In this document: positions 8,807 to 17,853 of the stretch, piece by piece | Layout of the letters: every line of letters starts with the position of its first letter | How positions within the stretch are numbered: the stretch's first letter is position 1 | Assembly: GCA_022823505.1 (NCBI GenBank) | Contig: JAJEIA010000030.1 | Span: 1-59,769, forward strand | DNA length: 59,769 nucleotides | Direction: 5' to 3' | Source: Dehalococcoidia bacterium | Lineage (GTDB): Bacteria > Chloroflexota > Dehalococcoidia > Lucifugimonadales > UBA3495 | The notes under the pieces: generated by a model | What the model was told of the DNA's origin: nothing | Seen by the model: only the letters and a program-made list of their open reading frames with translations | The model's database searches: none | Program-made: the position numbers and the translations under genes

Positions 8807-9265
8807 ATGACAGAAGAGTTGAACATCCGCCAGGCTGCGGTTGAAGACGGGGAGACAATCACCAGATTCAACGCAGCGATGGCGTTGGAGTCGGAAGGCG
8901 TTTCCCTGGACCGGGCGACGCTGCGGGCCGGCGTCGACGCCGCGCTGACCGACGAGGCGAAGGCCTTCTACCTGCTGGCCGAGGCCGGAGACGAACCGGT
9001 GGGTCAACTCATGGTCACCACGGAATGGAGCGACTGGCGCAACGGGTGGATCTGGTGGATCCAGTCGGTTTATGTCAAGCCCGAAGCGCGGCGGCAGGGG
9101 GTCTATAGCCGGATGTACCAACGGCTGACGGAAATGGCGAACGCGCGAGACGACATACGGGGAATGCGGTTGTACGTGATGCGTGAAAACTGGACGGCAA
9201 AGCGCACCTACGAAGCGCTGGGCATGAGCCACTCTCATTACGACCTGTATGAAACCGAGCTGTGA
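8807..9265 (+). CDS. GNAT-family N-acetyltransferase
   Basis: A 152-aa single-domain GNAT enzyme that transfers acetyl from acetyl-CoA to an amine. Motif A is visible as SVYVKPEARRQGVYSRM (about residues 86-102; the acetyl-CoA loop is RRQGVY), followed by a motif-B region (MRENWTAKRTYEALGM). The length is normal. GAGG just before the ATG is present in the DNA, but the best promoter would leave it out of the mRNA. Acceptor unknown. Confidence 0.88.
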   Translation: MTEELNIRQAAVEDGETITRFNAAMALESEGVSLDRATLRAGVDAALTDEAKAFYLLAEAGDEPVGQLMVTTEWSDWRNGWIWWIQSVYVKPEARRQGVYSRMYQRLTEMANARDDIRGMRLYVMRENWTAKRTYEALGMSHSHYDLYETEL

Positions 9266-9384
9266 TTGGCGTGATCGGCACTGGGCTCCGAACATTCATG
9301 CTTCCAAATGGTCGGTGGCGACGGCGGTTGCAACGCTGGCATCGATAAAATTGGTGAAACAAAGACGGTGAACGGGCAGACGAT

Positions 9385-10437
9385 ATGACCACGGGCGGCG
9401 ACTTACCGACGGAATTTCACTACACAGCGCGGGGGCAACTGGCCCTGAGGGCCGGCCAACTGCACGCCGCGATTGACGATTTCAACCACGCGCTGGGGAT
9501 CAACGACGAGTTTGCACCGGCCTATTACTACCGGGGGCTGGCATACCGAAACGGCGGCGACCTGAACCAGGCGATTGCCGACTACACGCGAGCGATTCTC
9601 GCCGACCCCGAATATCCGGTGCCCTACTACGCACGGGGCGTGGTCCGGCGGCACCTGGGGTTCTACGAGGACGCGATCAGCGACTACACCTCGGCGATAG
9701 AACTGGAACCGGACGACGCTGATTATTACTACGCTCGCGGCGTCGCCCGGATTTCGCTGGGCAGGTACGACGAGGCCATCGGCGATTTCCTGGCCTGCAT
9801 ACGCATCAATCCGGATCACGCCAACGCCCAGTACAACCTGGGCATAGCGCACCGGGACACCGGCGACCGCGACACGGCTTTGGACTACTACAACCGGGCC
9901 ATCGAACTGCGGCCGGCAGAGCCGGACTATCGCTACGCGCGGGGCAACCTTTACAGCGACCGACGCGAGTACGACGCCGCGATCGCGGACTACGACGCGG
10001 CCATCGCCCTGGTGCCGACCTTTGCCAACGCGCTGTACAACCGGGGCATAGCCAAGCGCAACCGGGGCGAGCCGACCGAGGCAATTGCCGATTTCGACCT
10101 GGCGCAGCAGTGCGGCATGGATACGGCGACGCTGCATCACAATCGGGGCGTGGCGCGGGCCGACCTGGGCAACCACGACGCCGCGATTGGGGAGTATGAA
10201 CTCGCCATCGAAAAGAACGCCGACCTAGCGGGCGTCTGGTTATCGATGGGCAACTCCAGGGCGGCGCTCGGGGATTACACGGCGGCCGTCGCAGCGTTCG
10301 GCAGGGCAGTGGAACTCAACGAGAGCCTGGCCGAGGCGTACCGGGGCCGCGCCCTGGCGAACCGCGCACTGGGCAACGAAACCGCGGCAGCGACCGACCT
10401 GCTCGAGTACGCGCGACGGGCGGGCGAGACTACCTGA
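9385..10437 (+). CDS. Tetratricopeptide-repeat protein
   Basis: A 350-aa protein made almost entirely of about nine or ten 34-residue TPR units, each with the W/Y-x-x-G-x-A and final A-pattern (e.g. ADYYYARGVARISLGRYDEA). No signal peptide is visible, so it is likely a cytoplasmic scaffold. Its stop overlaps the next ATG by one base (TGATG), which implies translational coupling with the hotdog-like protein downstream. The partner that it binds cannot be deduced. Confidence 0.88.
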   Translation: MTTGGDLPTEFHYTARGQLALRAGQLHAAIDDFNHALGINDEFAPAYYYRGLAYRNGGDLNQAIADYTRAILADPEYPVPYYARGVVRRHLGFYEDAISDYTSAIELEPDDADYYYARGVARISLGRYDEAIGDFLACIRINPDHANAQYNLGIAHRDTGDRDTALDYYNRAIELRPAEPDYRYARGNLYSDRREYDAAIADYDAAIALVPTFANALYNRGIAKRNRGEPTEAIADFDLAQQCGMDTATLHHNRGVARADLGNHDAAIGEYELAIEKNADLAGVWLSMGNSRAALGDYTAAVAAFGRAVELNESLAEAYRGRALANRALGNETAAATDLLEYARRAGETT

Positions 10438-11267
10438 TGGCCCCCGCTTCCTGGCACGGGCTGCGGGCCGGCGATCAGATTGGCAACCTGGAATACGTGG
10501 TCGACGAACGGGTCCTGGAGCAGTACCGCCAGGTTGTCGGCCGAGACGGATGCTATCCCAACCTGTTGGCGGAAGACTGCCGGGCGATGCTGGCAAAACA
10601 CGCCCCCCGGGCGTCGCTGACCACGGTCTGGCAACGGTTTGCATTTCTGCGACCCCCGATATTGGGCCGGCGCATACAGGTCGGCGGATGGGTCAGAGAG
10701 GTAAGAGACGAGGGCGCCGGTTCCTGGATTCGAGCGGCGGCGTTCGCCGTGGACGACATCGGCACGGAGATCCTGCGATCTGAAGCCGCATTCGAGGTGG
10801 AGCGCGTGCGGTCCGAGGAAAGGACCGTCGTGGAGCAGTCCGTTCCCAAAGCGCCAGTGAGGAGTCTGGCGGATGGCCGTCCGGGCGACGGCTCGCACCT
10901 GGGGCACCTGCTCCTGCCGGGTCGGGACGCGTTGCACGGACATCGCGAGTTGGGGAACGTGATGCTCGGGGTCGGCATGAGCGAAGACGGCAACGGCCTG
11001 ACGGCGATCGCGGCGGGGTGGTTGGAATCCCTCCTGGGCGCCGATTTCGGCGATGACTTCCGGTGGGGCGGCGAGCTATCGATTGTCCACCACCGGCCAC
11101 TACAGCCAGGCTCCGGGCTGGATTGCGATGGCGTGGTGACGGCGCACGACACGGATGCGGCGGGAGTGCAGACGCGAAGAGTGGTCATTACGGTTAGCGA
11201 TTCGGCCGGCAATCGGGTGACAACCGCGGAAGCCGTGATAAAGTCGCCAAGTCCGCGACTGCGATAG
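10437..11267 (+). CDS. Double-hotdog protein, MaoC-dehydratase-like
   Basis: 276 aa. The first half resembles the N-terminal hotdog of MaoC / 3-hydroxyacyl-CoA dehydratase proteins: LRAGDQIGNLEY, then a long helix, then GRRIQVGGWVREV and GTEILRSEAAFEV. The second half (from about residue 150) may be a degenerate second hotdog ending in TRRVVITVSDSAGNRVTTAEA. I do not see a convincing catalytic Asp/His pair. Role inferred as binding or dehydrating a CoA thioester; it overlaps the TPR gene by one base. Confidence 0.5.
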   Translation: MAPASWHGLRAGDQIGNLEYVVDERVLEQYRQVVGRDGCYPNLLAEDCRAMLAKHAPRASLTTVWQRFAFLRPPILGRRIQVGGWVREVRDEGAGSWIRAAAFAVDDIGTEILRSEAAFEVERVRSEERTVVEQSVPKAPVRSLADGRPGDGSHLGHLLLPGRDALHGHRELGNVMLGVGMSEDGNGLTAIAAGWLESLLGADFGDDFRWGGELSIVHHRPLQPGSGLDCDGVVTAHDTDAAGVQTRRVVITVSDSAGNRVTTAEAVIKSPSPRLR

Positions 11268-11361
11268 GCTTGGCGGTTGCCGACTGAGCAACGTCCGGCC
11301 TTCCGCCGTGCGGCGGCCGCACGTGGCCGGCAGTCATTGAGCGGATCAAAACGGAGGACTT

Positions 11362-12111
11362 ATGCAGCAACGTGAGGCGCCGAACGTGCCCGTGCCGGAG
11401 AACTGGCAACGGGGGCTGGCGATCGTGGCCCATCCGGACGACCTGGAGTACGGAGGGGCCGCCGCAATCGCCAAGTGGACCGCGCAGGGGAAGCGCATCA
11501 CGTACGTGATGGTGAGCCGCGGCGAGGCGGGGATCGACGGGATGCACCCGTCGGAAGTGGGGTCGTTGCGGGCGCAGGAAGAGATCAACGCCGCCCGGGT
11601 CGTCGGGGTCGACACCGTGGAGTTCCTGGACCACACCGATGGGGTAATTGAGTACGGCTTGCCGCTGCGCCGGGACATGAGCAGAATGATACGCAAGCAC
11701 CGGCCCGACGTGGTGATCACCATCAACCATCACCTGCAGTTTTTCAGCGGACACCTGAACATGGCGGACCATCGTTGGGTCGGCCTGGCGGTGTTCGATG
11801 CCGCCCGGGATGCGGGCAACCGCTGGATATTCCCGGAGCTTCTGGACGAGGGGCTTGAGCCATGGAACGAGGTGCGTTTCGTCGCGGTTTTCGGGGCAAC
11901 GGTCCCGACCCACGCGGTGGACGTGTCGGAGCACTGGCAGACCGGGCTGGCGTCGCTGCGCGAACACAAGGTTTACCTGGAGAACCTCGGAGACGTGGGA
12001 AACAGCCCGTTCGAGTTTCTGACGGCGCACGCCCGGGAAGCCGGCGCGGGCTTCGGATGCCAATACGCCGCCTACGCAGAGCTGGTGTTGATCAACGAGG
12101 CTTTTCTGTAA
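11362..12111 (+). CDS. PIG-L / LmbE-family zinc deacetylase
   Basis: A 249-aa deacetylase of the PIG-L superfamily, which removes acetyl from N-acetylglucosamine-type substrates (GPI, mycothiol or bacillithiol paths, antibiotic tailoring). Zinc motif AHPDDLEYGG lies at about residues 22-31 and the second zinc histidine lies in LNMADHRWVG near 130. The order and spacing are normal. GGAGG before the ATG fixes the start. Nothing nearby indicates thiol biosynthesis, so the substrate is open. Confidence 0.88.
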   Translation: MQQREAPNVPVPENWQRGLAIVAHPDDLEYGGAAAIAKWTAQGKRITYVMVSRGEAGIDGMHPSEVGSLRAQEEINAARVVGVDTVEFLDHTDGVIEYGLPLRRDMSRMIRKHRPDVVITINHHLQFFSGHLNMADHRWVGLAVFDAARDAGNRWIFPELLDEGLEPWNEVRFVAVFGATVPTHAVDVSEHWQTGLASLREHKVYLENLGDVGNSPFEFLTAHAREAGAGFGCQYAAYAELVLINEAFL

Positions 12112-12180
12112 GCCGGTCAACCGCATTCCTCGGTGGACGTGATTTGATTCAGGCGTCTCTCACAGCAGGGAGGAACCGAC

Positions 12181-12834
12181 ATGGCGGGATTCAGTGAACA
12201 ACTACGGGCGGAGGCCGAGCCGATTTGGCGGGCCATATTCCGGCACCCGTTTCTTCGGGAAATCAAGGACGGCACACTGCCGTTGGAGACTTTCCAGTAC
12301 TACCTGGGGCAGGACTACCATTACCTGGAGGGATTTGGCCGGGCCGTTGCGATGACGCTGGCGAAGGCTCCGGACGCCGCATTGCTACAGGAGCTGGCAC
12401 ACCGGGTGATGACGCCCGTGGAACGTCCGCTGCACCACCAGCTGATCGAGGCGGCGGGCCTGACCATGGCGGAGGTGGAAGGGGCCACCCGATCGCCGAC
12501 GAACACCGCGTATGTCAACCACATGCTGGTGACGGCGGAGATGTACGGGCTTGGTCCGACGGCGGCTGCGCTGCTGCCCTGTCCGTGGACGTATCATCTG
12601 TTGAAAGACGAAGTGGGGCAGTCGGAGCATCCGCTGTACGGGCAGTGGACACGGTTCTACGTGGAGGGGTTCCTGCAGTCGAGCGTCGACGCGTGGACCG
12701 GGTTCGTGGACGAGATGGCGGAACGGGTCGGTGAGCAGGAGAGAGAGGCGATGCGCTATGCTTTCATGGCGAGCAGCCGGTACGAGTACATGTTCTGGGA
12801 CGCCGCGTATCGCCGCGAGGAATGGCCGGTGTAG
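12181..12834 (+). CDS. tenA: TenA-family aminopyrimidine aminohydrolase / thiaminase II
   Basis: An all-helical TenA-fold protein of 217 aa, which salvages the thiamin pyrimidine by hydrolysing aminomethylpyrimidine. It keeps the family signatures YYLGQDYHYLEGF (about residues 41-53), the active-site cysteine in LLPCPWTYH (about 137-145) and the C-terminal FWDAAYRREEWPV with Glu. GGGAGG precedes the ATG. No other thiamin genes adjoin it; a DAO-type oxidase lies 9 kb away. Confidence 0.88.
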   Translation: MAGFSEQLRAEAEPIWRAIFRHPFLREIKDGTLPLETFQYYLGQDYHYLEGFGRAVAMTLAKAPDAALLQELAHRVMTPVERPLHHQLIEAAGLTMAEVEGATRSPTNTAYVNHMLVTAEMYGLGPTAAALLPCPWTYHLLKDEVGQSEHPLYGQWTRFYVEGFLQSSVDAWTGFVDEMAERVGEQEREAMRYAFMASSRYEYMFWDAAYRREEWPV

Positions 12835-12896
12835 GCCGATGGGGTCTCCAAGCGGAATGGGCTTGAGCCGGACTACGGAATGCAGGGAGAGGCGAC

Positions 12897-13694
12897 ATGC
12901 CGTACGCAGATATCAACGGGACGACGATGTTCTACGAGAGCCACGGTGACGGGCCGGCGCTCGTGTTTGCCCACGGTCGGGGTGGCAGCCATCTCAGCTG
13001 GTGGCGGCAGGTTTCGGTATTCCAGCACGAATACCGTTGCGTGACCTTTGACCACCGCGGGTGGGGATTGACACCTGGACCAGGGGGACAACCGGAACCG
13101 GCGACGTTCGTCGCGGACCTGGAGGCGCTGCTGGATCACCTGGGGATCGACCGGGCGGTCCTGGTTGCGCAGTCCATGGGCGGCGTGACCAGCCTGGGGT
13201 TCGCGCTGGCGCATCCGGAGCGGGTGGCCGGGCTGGTGCTGGCGGACACCACGGGCGGGATCGGCGATCCGTCGGTGGTGTCGCTGCTGGAGGATGTGCA
13301 CCCGCCGGAGGATCCGCTGCGCCGGGCGCTGAGCGACGGCTTCATCGCGAATCATCCGGACCTGGCGTTTCTGTTCGGATCCGTTGGACGGATCAACCCA
13401 CCCATGCCGGTGAGCGTCGTCTCCGGGCTGTTCCGAAACCCGTCCGGCCCGCAGGCCGATGACCTGGCGGGTTTCGCGGTGCCGACGCTGGTGGTGGTGG
13501 GAGAGGAAGACCGGATATTTCCTCCGAACGTGATCGAGGCAGCGCATCGGCTGATCCCGGGCAGCCGTCTGGAAGTGGTCGCCGGGGCGGCGCACTCGAC
13601 CCACTACGAGCAGGCGGACATCTTCAACGGGCTGCTGACCGGGTTCCTGGCGGAGATCGGCGCAGGGACGGTGGGGGTCGCGGCGGACGATTAG
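12897..13694 (+). CDS. Alpha/beta-hydrolase
   Basis: A 265-aa hydrolase of the epoxide-hydrolase/haloperoxidase-like group. The oxyanion region is FAHGRGGSHLSWW and the nucleophile elbow is VAQSMGGVTS (Ser about residue 97). An acidic residue lies in VVGEEDRIFPP and the catalytic His in AGAAHSTHYEQ (about 240). The length is typical. GGGAGAGG precedes the ATG. It faces the FMN oxidase gene across a GGGGCG hairpin. Ester or other substrate unknown. Confidence 0.9.
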   Translation: MPYADINGTTMFYESHGDGPALVFAHGRGGSHLSWWRQVSVFQHEYRCVTFDHRGWGLTPGPGGQPEPATFVADLEALLDHLGIDRAVLVAQSMGGVTSLGFALAHPERVAGLVLADTTGGIGDPSVVSLLEDVHPPEDPLRRALSDGFIANHPDLAFLFGSVGRINPPMPVSVVSGLFRNPSGPQADDLAGFAVPTLVVVGEEDRIFPPNVIEAAHRLIPGSRLEVVAGAAHSTHYEQADIFNGLLTGFLAEIGAGTVGVAADD

Positions 13695-13732
13695 GGTAGG
13701 GCAAAACCGCAGGATCGCAACACAAAGCAAAA

Positions 13733-13754
13733 GGGGCGGATGACGATCCGCCCC
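13733..13754. terminator. GGGGCG-type hairpin, bidirectional
   Basis: A perfect 9-bp stem (GGGGCGGAT / ATCCGCCCC) with a GACG loop, between the convergent hydrolase and FMN-oxidase genes. On the minus strand the stem is followed by TTTTGCTTTG, which resembles a U-tract. Confidence 0.65.
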
Positions 13755-13787
13755 TGGCTGTTCGGGTCGTATTGGGGAAGAGAACCG

Positions 13788-14909
13788 CTAGAAAGGCAGG
13801 TGTTCCGCAATGTCGTTCTCGGTGCGGAAGGGCCCCCACTCTCGCGGCACGTTGAGCAAGCGATCTTCGAGGTCGTCGACGCTGTTCTGACCGCAGTAGG
13901 CCATGGCGCGGTTGAACTCTTCGCGGAGGAGCTCCAGCATGTGGTGGACGCCCTCGGCGCCGTTGACGGCGAGGCCCCAATAGAGGGGACGTCCGACGGC
14001 CACCGCGCGGGCGCCAAGCGCCAACGCCTTGAGCACGTCACTGCCGCGGCGAACGCCGGAGTCGACGTACACCTCGGCCTTGTCTCCGCAGGCCGCGACG
14101 ATTTCGGGCACCATCTCGATGCTGGACATAGTGCTATCGAGCTGCCGCCCGCCATGGGTGGAGACCAGGATACCGTTGACGCCGTGATCAACGGCCATGC
14201 GGGCATCCTCGGCGACGCGGACTCCCTTGAGCACCAGGGGCAGGTCGGTCAGGCCGCGCAGCCATTCGATTTCATCCCAGGTCAGCGGCGGCGATTGGGG
14301 CATTTCCCAAGTTGGCGATTCGTCGGTGCCACTGACCTCGGAGAGGCGGTCCTGCTGTTCGCGGAAGTTCCCAAGGTCGCCGGGCCTTTGGTATCGGTTG
14401 CGAATGTCGCGTTCCTTGGGGCTGGGCGCCGGGGTGTCAACGGTAAGGACGATGGCGCGATAACCGGCCGACTCGGCGCGCTTGACCAGGTTTTCGGTAA
14501 GGTCATAGCCGCGGTGGTAGAGCTGGAACCACAGAGGGCCGGTGGCGGCGTCGGCGATCTCTTCCAAGCTGCAGTTGGACGAGGTGCTGCACATCATCAG
14601 CGTGTTGGACATGCCGGCCCCGCGAGCCGTCGCGCATTCGGCTTCCGGGTGAGCGTTGCCGTGACCGCCGGTGGGAGCGATCATAACGGGGAAGCTGATG
14701 TCCTGGCCGAGGACGGTGGTCGAGACCTTGCGCTCGGTGGTGTCGCGCATGAACCGAGGGCGTAGGGTGAGCGCTTCAAAGGCGGAACGGTTTCGCGCGG
14801 TGGTGATCTCGTCCATCGAGCCGGCCTCGATGAACTCCCAGTTGTTGTGGGGCAGCACCTGCTTGGCCCGAGCCTCATAGTCGTAGAGGTTGATGGGGTC
14901 CATTCTCAT
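13788..14909 (-). CDS. FMN-dependent 2-hydroxy-acid dehydrogenase/oxidase
   Basis: A 373-aa TIM-barrel flavoenzyme related to glycolate oxidase and L-lactate dehydrogenase. Visible: the N-terminal DPINLYDYEARA, PVMIAPTGGHGNAHPE (FMN binding), LKGVRVAEDARMAVDHGVNG with catalytic Lys, VSTHGGRQLD (catalytic His and Arg, about 258-267) and VYVDSGVRRGSDVLKALALGA. All key residues are present. GGAG precedes the ATG at 14909. The 2-hydroxy-acid substrate is unknown. Confidence 0.92.
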   Translation of the reverse strand: MRMDPINLYDYEARAKQVLPHNNWEFIEAGSMDEITTARNRSAFEALTLRPRFMRDTTERKVSTTVLGQDISFPVMIAPTGGHGNAHPEAECATARGAGMSNTLMMCSTSSNCSLEEIADAATGPLWFQLYHRGYDLTENLVKRAESAGYRAIVLTVDTPAPSPKERDIRNRYQRPGDLGNFREQQDRLSEVSGTDESPTWEMPQSPPLTWDEIEWLRGLTDLPLVLKGVRVAEDARMAVDHGVNGILVSTHGGRQLDSTMSSIEMVPEIVAACGDKAEVYVDSGVRRGSDVLKALALGARAVAVGRPLYWGLAVNGAEGVHHMLELLREEFNRAMAYCGQNSVDDLEDRLLNVPREWGPFRTENDIAEHLPF

Positions 14910-14970
14910 GCTGATACTCCGGGGTTGACAGGATTGTGAGAGTCAACGGTTGGGATGCCGCAGCGTAGCA

Positions 14971-15459
14971 TTACAGGTTGAGCCTGACAATAGCGTCAGC
15001 GACGTCCGGGAGCATCCGGTACTCGTCAGCCTGGGAGTCGAACGACATGGGATGAGGGAGCGAGACGTTGTGAACGCGGCGGATGCGCCGCACGGCGTGT
15101 CCCTGAGAGGAGAGACGACCGGACAGTTGCCGCACGGTCAGATGCATTTCTTCCAGCAACGCCTGGCGAGAAAGGACGTAGCCCGCGCTTTGAGCTACTC
15201 TTTGATAAATTTCTCGGGCATCATCTGCCAAGAAACCCCAAAAGGCCCGAACATGTTCAATCGTCCAGCGACCTTCCGGCACGGCGGACGGCTCGTCTGA
15301 CTGTGCATCATCGGACACCTCGGCAGCCGTGGTCGCCACGGATGTTTCAGTTTTATTGCCGACAGATGAAGCGGCAGTAGCATCACCGACCGCAAGTTGT
15401 CGCATCGCAACGATCACATCATCCGCATCGCCTTCAAATGTCAGGGCAACCTTTACCAT
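14971..15459 (-). CDS. Hypothetical protein with helical C-terminal domain
   Basis: 162 aa. After a short N-terminal segment and a Thr/Ser/Ala-rich linker (about residues 28-60), residues 64-125 form a helix-rich block (WTIEHVRAFWGFLADDAREI, then SRQALLEEMHLTVRQLSGRLSS) that reads like a winged-helix or DNA-binding domain. No family name can be given with confidence. GAGGT lies before the ATG, and the promoter at 15491-15518 points at it, so the gene is likely expressed. Confidence 0.6.
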   Translation of the reverse strand: MVKVALTFEGDADDVIVAMRQLAVGDATAASSVGNKTETSVATTAAEVSDDAQSDEPSAVPEGRWTIEHVRAFWGFLADDAREIYQRVAQSAGYVLSRQALLEEMHLTVRQLSGRLSSQGHAVRRIRRVHNVSLPHPMSFDSQADEYRMLPDVADAIVRLNL

Positions 15460-15490
15460 TGTTTTACCTCGCGGTGTCAGTTCCGCGACA

Positions 15491-15518
15491 AGTCTAACAC
15501 ATTATTACGACAGGTCAA
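15491..15518 (-). promoter_or_regulatory. Promoter for the 14971-15459 gene
   Basis: Minus-strand TTGACC (15518-15513), a 16-base spacer, and TAGACT (15496-15491), giving a leader of roughly 25 bases. Confidence 0.5.
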
Positions 15519-15569
15519 CGCATGGTTTAGGTGTTGGACGGATAGACGACTTTACAAGTATCAAACCAA

Positions 15570-15594
15570 AAGGGCGGGTGTTGAACCCGCCCTT
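15570..15594 (-). terminator. Terminator behind the por operon
   Basis: A perfect 10-bp stem (AAGGGCGGGT / ACCCGCCCTT) with a 5-base loop. Reading the minus strand, it lies 32 bases after the porB-like stop and is followed by TTGGTTTGATAC. Confidence 0.65.
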
Positions 15595-15626
15595 GAACAA
15601 CGTTGCGATGAGAAGCCGGGTCTGAG

Positions 15627-16625
15627 CTACTCGCCCTCGTCGTGCGGGCCGAAGGGGACGATGCCCGGAATCCACCACTTCTCCCAGGTCTCGTCGATGC
15701 GCTCCTGGAAGAACTTGAGGTCCTCCTCGGTCAGGTGCGCGAAGCGACCCTGGCGCTGGAGGTAATCGGTAACGGGCTTCCGGCGCCGGATGCCCCGAGC
15801 TATCGCGCGGGAGGGACCATTCAGGATCAACTCGCCGTCGACGATCTCGTACTGCACCCAGATGCCGGTTTCAACAGCGAGCATGCCCAACTCGTGAGAG
15901 TACTTGGGGTCGTAGTCCCAACCCTTGGGGCACGGGTCGATGCTGTGGATGAAGGTGGGCCCACCGATGGTGAGGGCGCGGCGGATCTTGTTGGTGAAGT
16001 CCGGCCCGTACGAACCGCAGGCGGTGGCGACGTAGCGGACATCAGGGTGACCGGCGGCCAGCATAGGGACGGTGTTCTTCTTCCACCGGCGGTTCATGAT
16101 GCGGTGAACCTTCCCCGGAGGCGAGAAGGTGGAGTTGGCGCCCCAGGGGCTGGAGCCGGACACCTGGATATCGGTGTTGGCGTAGGACTCGTTGTCATAG
16201 CAGAGGATGAGCAGGTTGTACTCATCATGCTGCAGGGCGGCAGAGATGGCGGACAGTCCCATGTCGACCCCACCACCGTCGCCGCAGAAGGCGATTACGT
16301 TGATGGGCTCTTCCTGCATCTTGCCCTTGCGCATGAGGGAGGCAAGGCCGGCGGCGGTGCCGGTGGCGGCCGAGCCGCTGGAGCCCAGCTGGGTATGCAT
16401 CCACGGCACAACCCAGGGGGTGCTGTAGTAGGTCGTGTTGGCCACGTACATGCAGCCGGTGCTGCCCACAACGATGGTGCGCGGGCCGGCGGCCTTGATC
16501 ATCAGACGCATGACAAGGGCGGATTCGCAGCCCTGGCAGGTGCGGTGACCGGAGGTGAAGCCTTCGAACACCGGGATTTGCTTGACGCCCCTAACCTGGG
16601 GGAGTTCTTGGGTCATGGTAGTCAT
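15627..16625 (-). CDS. porB: Pyruvate/2-oxoacid:ferredoxin oxidoreductase, beta subunit
   Basis: The 332-aa thiamin-diphosphate-binding subunit of a 2-oxoacid:ferredoxin oxidoreductase. Iron-sulfur cysteines appear in RTCQGCES and GSTGCMYV and later in TACGSYG; the ThDP motif is FCGDGGGVDMG, followed about 30 residues on by YDNESYANT. The complex oxidises a 2-oxoacid (classically pyruvate) to acyl-CoA plus reduced ferredoxin. The ATG at 16625 follows AGGAGAG; the alpha gene stops 10 bases upstream. Pyruvate is the likeliest substrate but is not proven by sequence. Confidence 0.9.
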   Translation of the reverse strand: MTTMTQELPQVRGVKQIPVFEGFTSGHRTCQGCESALVMRLMIKAAGPRTIVVGSTGCMYVANTTYYSTPWVVPWMHTQLGSSGSAATGTAAGLASLMRKGKMQEEPINVIAFCGDGGGVDMGLSAISAALQHDEYNLLILCYDNESYANTDIQVSGSSPWGANSTFSPPGKVHRIMNRRWKKNTVPMLAAGHPDVRYVATACGSYGPDFTNKIRRALTIGGPTFIHSIDPCPKGWDYDPKYSHELGMLAVETGIWVQYEIVDGELILNGPSRAIARGIRRRKPVTDYLQRQGRFAHLTEEDLKFFQERIDETWEKWWIPGIVPFGPHDEGE

Positions 16626-16635
16626 AGCGGCTCTC

Positions 16636-17853
16636 CTATTCGCGGACACCAATCCAGGTGTTCTCTTCCTTGACCTGTCCGGCGTCGATTGAGTCCTGGA
16701 CCATGCCGGTCATTTCTTCCACGTCGCGCACCAGCACTTCGCGGCCGCCGAGTCCGGCAATGAAGCTCTGCATGAGCGGGCGGTTGTCCAGGGTGTACAG
16801 GGCGGAACGGATCTCGTTGAACAGCACGCCGCCGTAGGAGGGCGAGCCGTAAGAATAGTCCCGGTCGATGACGCCGACGGCCTTGCAATGGCTGAGGGCT
16901 TCGCGGATCTCATCGGTGGCAAAGGGACGGAAGAACTTGACCCGCAGGAAGCCGACCTTCATGCCCTGTTCGCGCATGCGGCGGACGGCGACCCGGACCG
17001 GCATGGCGAGCGTGCCCATGCCGACCAGGACGATGTCTGCATCCTCGGTCATGTACTCTTCGATGAATGGGCTGGGGTCCCCACGACCGAAGAGCTGTTT
17101 GAACTCTTCGTAGGCTTCCTTGATGACTTCGCTGGTGCGGCGCATGGCATCGTCGGTCTGGCGTCGGATCTCCATGAGCCAGTCCTCGTTGACCTGCGGC
17201 GCAACGGTGATGGGGTTGTCGGGATGGAGGAGCAGGCGGCCCCGGTCGTACTGGGGCAGGAACCGGTCAACTTGTTCCTGCGTCGGCACGTTGACAATGG
17301 CCTGGGAGTGCGTGAGGAAGGAGCCGTCGCAGGAAATGGCGGCGGGCAGGAAGACGCGGGGGTCTTCTGCGACGCGCCAGGCCAGGAGCGCGGTATCCAG
17401 AGCCTCCTGGGCGGTGCCCACCCAATAGAGCATCCAGCCCAGATCGCGGACGGCCATGGCGTCGTTGTGCTCGACGCCGAAGGCTCCCGGGTCGTCCAGG
17501 GCGCGGTTGCCGACCATGGCGACCACGGGAAGGCGCAGGCCGGCGGTTACGGTGATTGCCTCAAAGGCGTAGAACCAACCCACGCCGCTGGAGCCGCAGA
17601 AGGTGCGGGCGCCCACGGCGGAAGCGTGTTTTACAATCTCGAACTGGGAGTGTTCACTTTCAGCGACGATGAAGTCGCAGTCGAAAGCGCCGTCGGCCTT
17701 GAGCTTGGACACGTACTGCATGACCGTGTCGTAGGGCCGAATGGGGTAGGCGGTGATAACGTCAACGTCGGCGAGGGAGCACGCGATGGCGATGGCCTCG
17801 CTACCGCTGATGAGCTCCTCGCGCTCGGTCTGGTAGAGGGTTTCGGTGGCCAT
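16636..17853 (-). CDS. porA: Pyruvate/2-oxoacid:ferredoxin oxidoreductase, alpha subunit
   Basis: 405 aa. It contains the pyrimidine-binding domain start ISGSEAIAIACSLADVDVITAYPIRP (shown here only to name the family's N-terminal signature), a glutamate in AESEHSQFE, SSGVGWFYAFEAI and PVVAMVGNRAL, followed by the C-terminal transketolase-C-like domain (VLVGMGTLAMPVR, FRPFATDEI). The ATG overlaps the upstream gamma-delta stop by one base (TGATG). This tight order, gamma-delta then alpha then beta, indicates one operon. Confidence 0.91.
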   Translation of the reverse strand: MATETLYQTEREELISGSEAIAIACSLADVDVITAYPIRPYDTVMQYVSKLKADGAFDCDFIVAESEHSQFEIVKHASAVGARTFCGSSGVGWFYAFEAITVTAGLRLPVVAMVGNRALDDPGAFGVEHNDAMAVRDLGWMLYWVGTAQEALDTALLAWRVAEDPRVFLPAAISCDGSFLTHSQAIVNVPTQEQVDRFLPQYDRGRLLLHPDNPITVAPQVNEDWLMEIRRQTDDAMRRTSEVIKEAYEEFKQLFGRGDPSPFIEEYMTEDADIVLVGMGTLAMPVRVAVRRMREQGMKVGFLRVKFFRPFATDEIREALSHCKAVGVIDRDYSYGSPSYGGVLFNEIRSALYTLDNRPLMQSFIAGLGGREVLVRDVEEMTGMVQDSIDAGQVKEENTWIGVRE

